Shown here: in pieces, positions 6,232 through 6,480 of the stretch
Numbering within the stretch: position 1 is the stretch's first letter
Layout: every line of letters starts with the position of its first letter
Assembly: GCA_017959525.1 (NCBI GenBank)
Contig: JAGDAL010000127.1
Span: forward strand, 1-6,480
DNA: 6,480 nt
Reading direction: 5' to 3'
Source: Lachnospiraceae bacterium
Lineage (GTDB): Bacteria; Bacillota; Clostridia; Lachnospirales; Lachnospiraceae
The notes under the pieces: model-generated
Seen by the model: the letters and a program-made list of their open reading frames with translations, nothing else
Told to the model about the DNA's origin: nothing
The model's database searches: none
Translations under genes and position numbers: made by a program

Positions 6232-6480
6232 TCTCGTGTCTCTCATCCATCCTCTCTATACATCCCCATCGCACATCGTGCCGTTCGGCAAGTGCAGCTA
6301 CGACATCTGTTGTTGCGGATTGGCAACGCAAATGAAGCGCATCCATGCTGATTCCATTTGCTACGGCGGCGTCCATGCCGCCTTATGCCAATCCGCTTCA
6401 CAACATGATGTCTGCTGCACATAAGCCTCTCTCAAGGATGTGCGAGGGGATGCATAGAGTGTTGGATGTAAGGAATGGGA
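6232..6480 (+). ncRNA. Candidate structured noncoding RNA or long branched palindrome (continues past window)
   Basis: Two arms pair over almost the whole stretch, from outside in: CATCCA (6244-6249) with 6463-6468; CTCTAT (6254-6259) with 6454-6459; CATCCCC (6261-6267) with 6446-6452; TCGCACATC (6269-6277) with 6437-6445; GTGCAGC (6292-6298) with 6414-6420; GACATC (6302-6307) with 6407-6412; TGTTG (6308-6312) with 6401-6405; GCGGATTGGC (6315-6324) with 6387-6396. That is 56 Watson-Crick pairs. A side hairpin TGCC-GTTC-GGCA (6279-6290) sits in the main interruption. The apex splits into two hairpins, GCAAATG/CATTTGC (6328-6361) and GGCGGC/GCCGCC (6365-6382). Outside the listed pairs, 9 of 12 further positions (6232-6243 with 6469-6480) can pair on the plus strand, three of them as G-U wobbles, which mildly favours plus-strand RNA. 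I recognise no known RNA family. A palindromic mobile repeat is the main alternative. Confidence 0.45.

Noticed and set aside
6040..6424. Several small open frames on both strands downstream of dnaB (for example 64 codons on minus at 6182-6376 and 84 codons on plus at 6170-6424)
   Set aside because: None has a convincing ribosome-binding site or recognisable motif, they overlap each other, and they are explained by the inverted-repeat sequence and its composition.
6232..6480. 6S RNA
   Set aside because: The long hairpin with an internal loop is superficially similar, but the apex is a branched section of about 130 bases, the element exceeds the usual size of 6S RNA, and it is not finished within the window.

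Overview
The window looks like chromosomal DNA from a low-to-mid GC Firmicute, most likely a Clostridia/Lachnospiraceae-type gut or rumen bacterium. The basis is AGGAG-type ribosome-binding sites on every gene, extended -10 promoters, the conserved Firmicute gene order gdpP-rplI-dnaB, and a small HPr-like protein of a kind I associate with Lachnospiraceae. No transposase, phage gene, tRNA, rRNA or CRISPR array is visible. The genus is inference.

Left part, minus strand (1-1943). A promoter at about 1973-2001 drives a two-gene unit. It encodes an HPr-like protein that lacks the catalytic histidine but keeps the regulatory serine, then a MsmX/UgpC/MalK-type sugar ABC transporter ATPase with LSGGL in place of the usual LSGGQ signature. 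A hairpin terminator follows at 511-540. Beyond it, the first 128 codons of a membrane protein, probably a sensor histidine kinase, run off the left edge. Its leader holds a nested inverted repeat (416-516) built from four alternating copies of CCTTTTGCA, which could fold in two mutually exclusive ways.

Right part, plus strand (2058-6041). A strong extended -10 promoter starts a compact operon. Its genes are gdpP (membrane-bound c-di-AMP phosphodiesterase with PAS, degenerate GGDEF and DHH/DHHA1 domains), rplI (ribosomal protein L9, overlapping gdpP by 4 bases) and dnaB (replicative helicase, 1 base after rplI). A textbook intrinsic terminator closes it at 6017-6041. The operon joins second-messenger turnover, a ribosomal protein and the replication fork helicase.

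Far right (6042-6480). There is no credible gene here. The stretch is C-rich and full of hairpins. From about 6232 to the window edge it forms one long, branched, imperfect palindrome with more than 50 Watson-Crick pairs in the main stem, a side hairpin and a two-hairpin apex. This is the best candidate for an undescribed element, either a large structured noncoding RNA or a complex palindromic repeat. It continues past the right edge, so its full extent is unknown.
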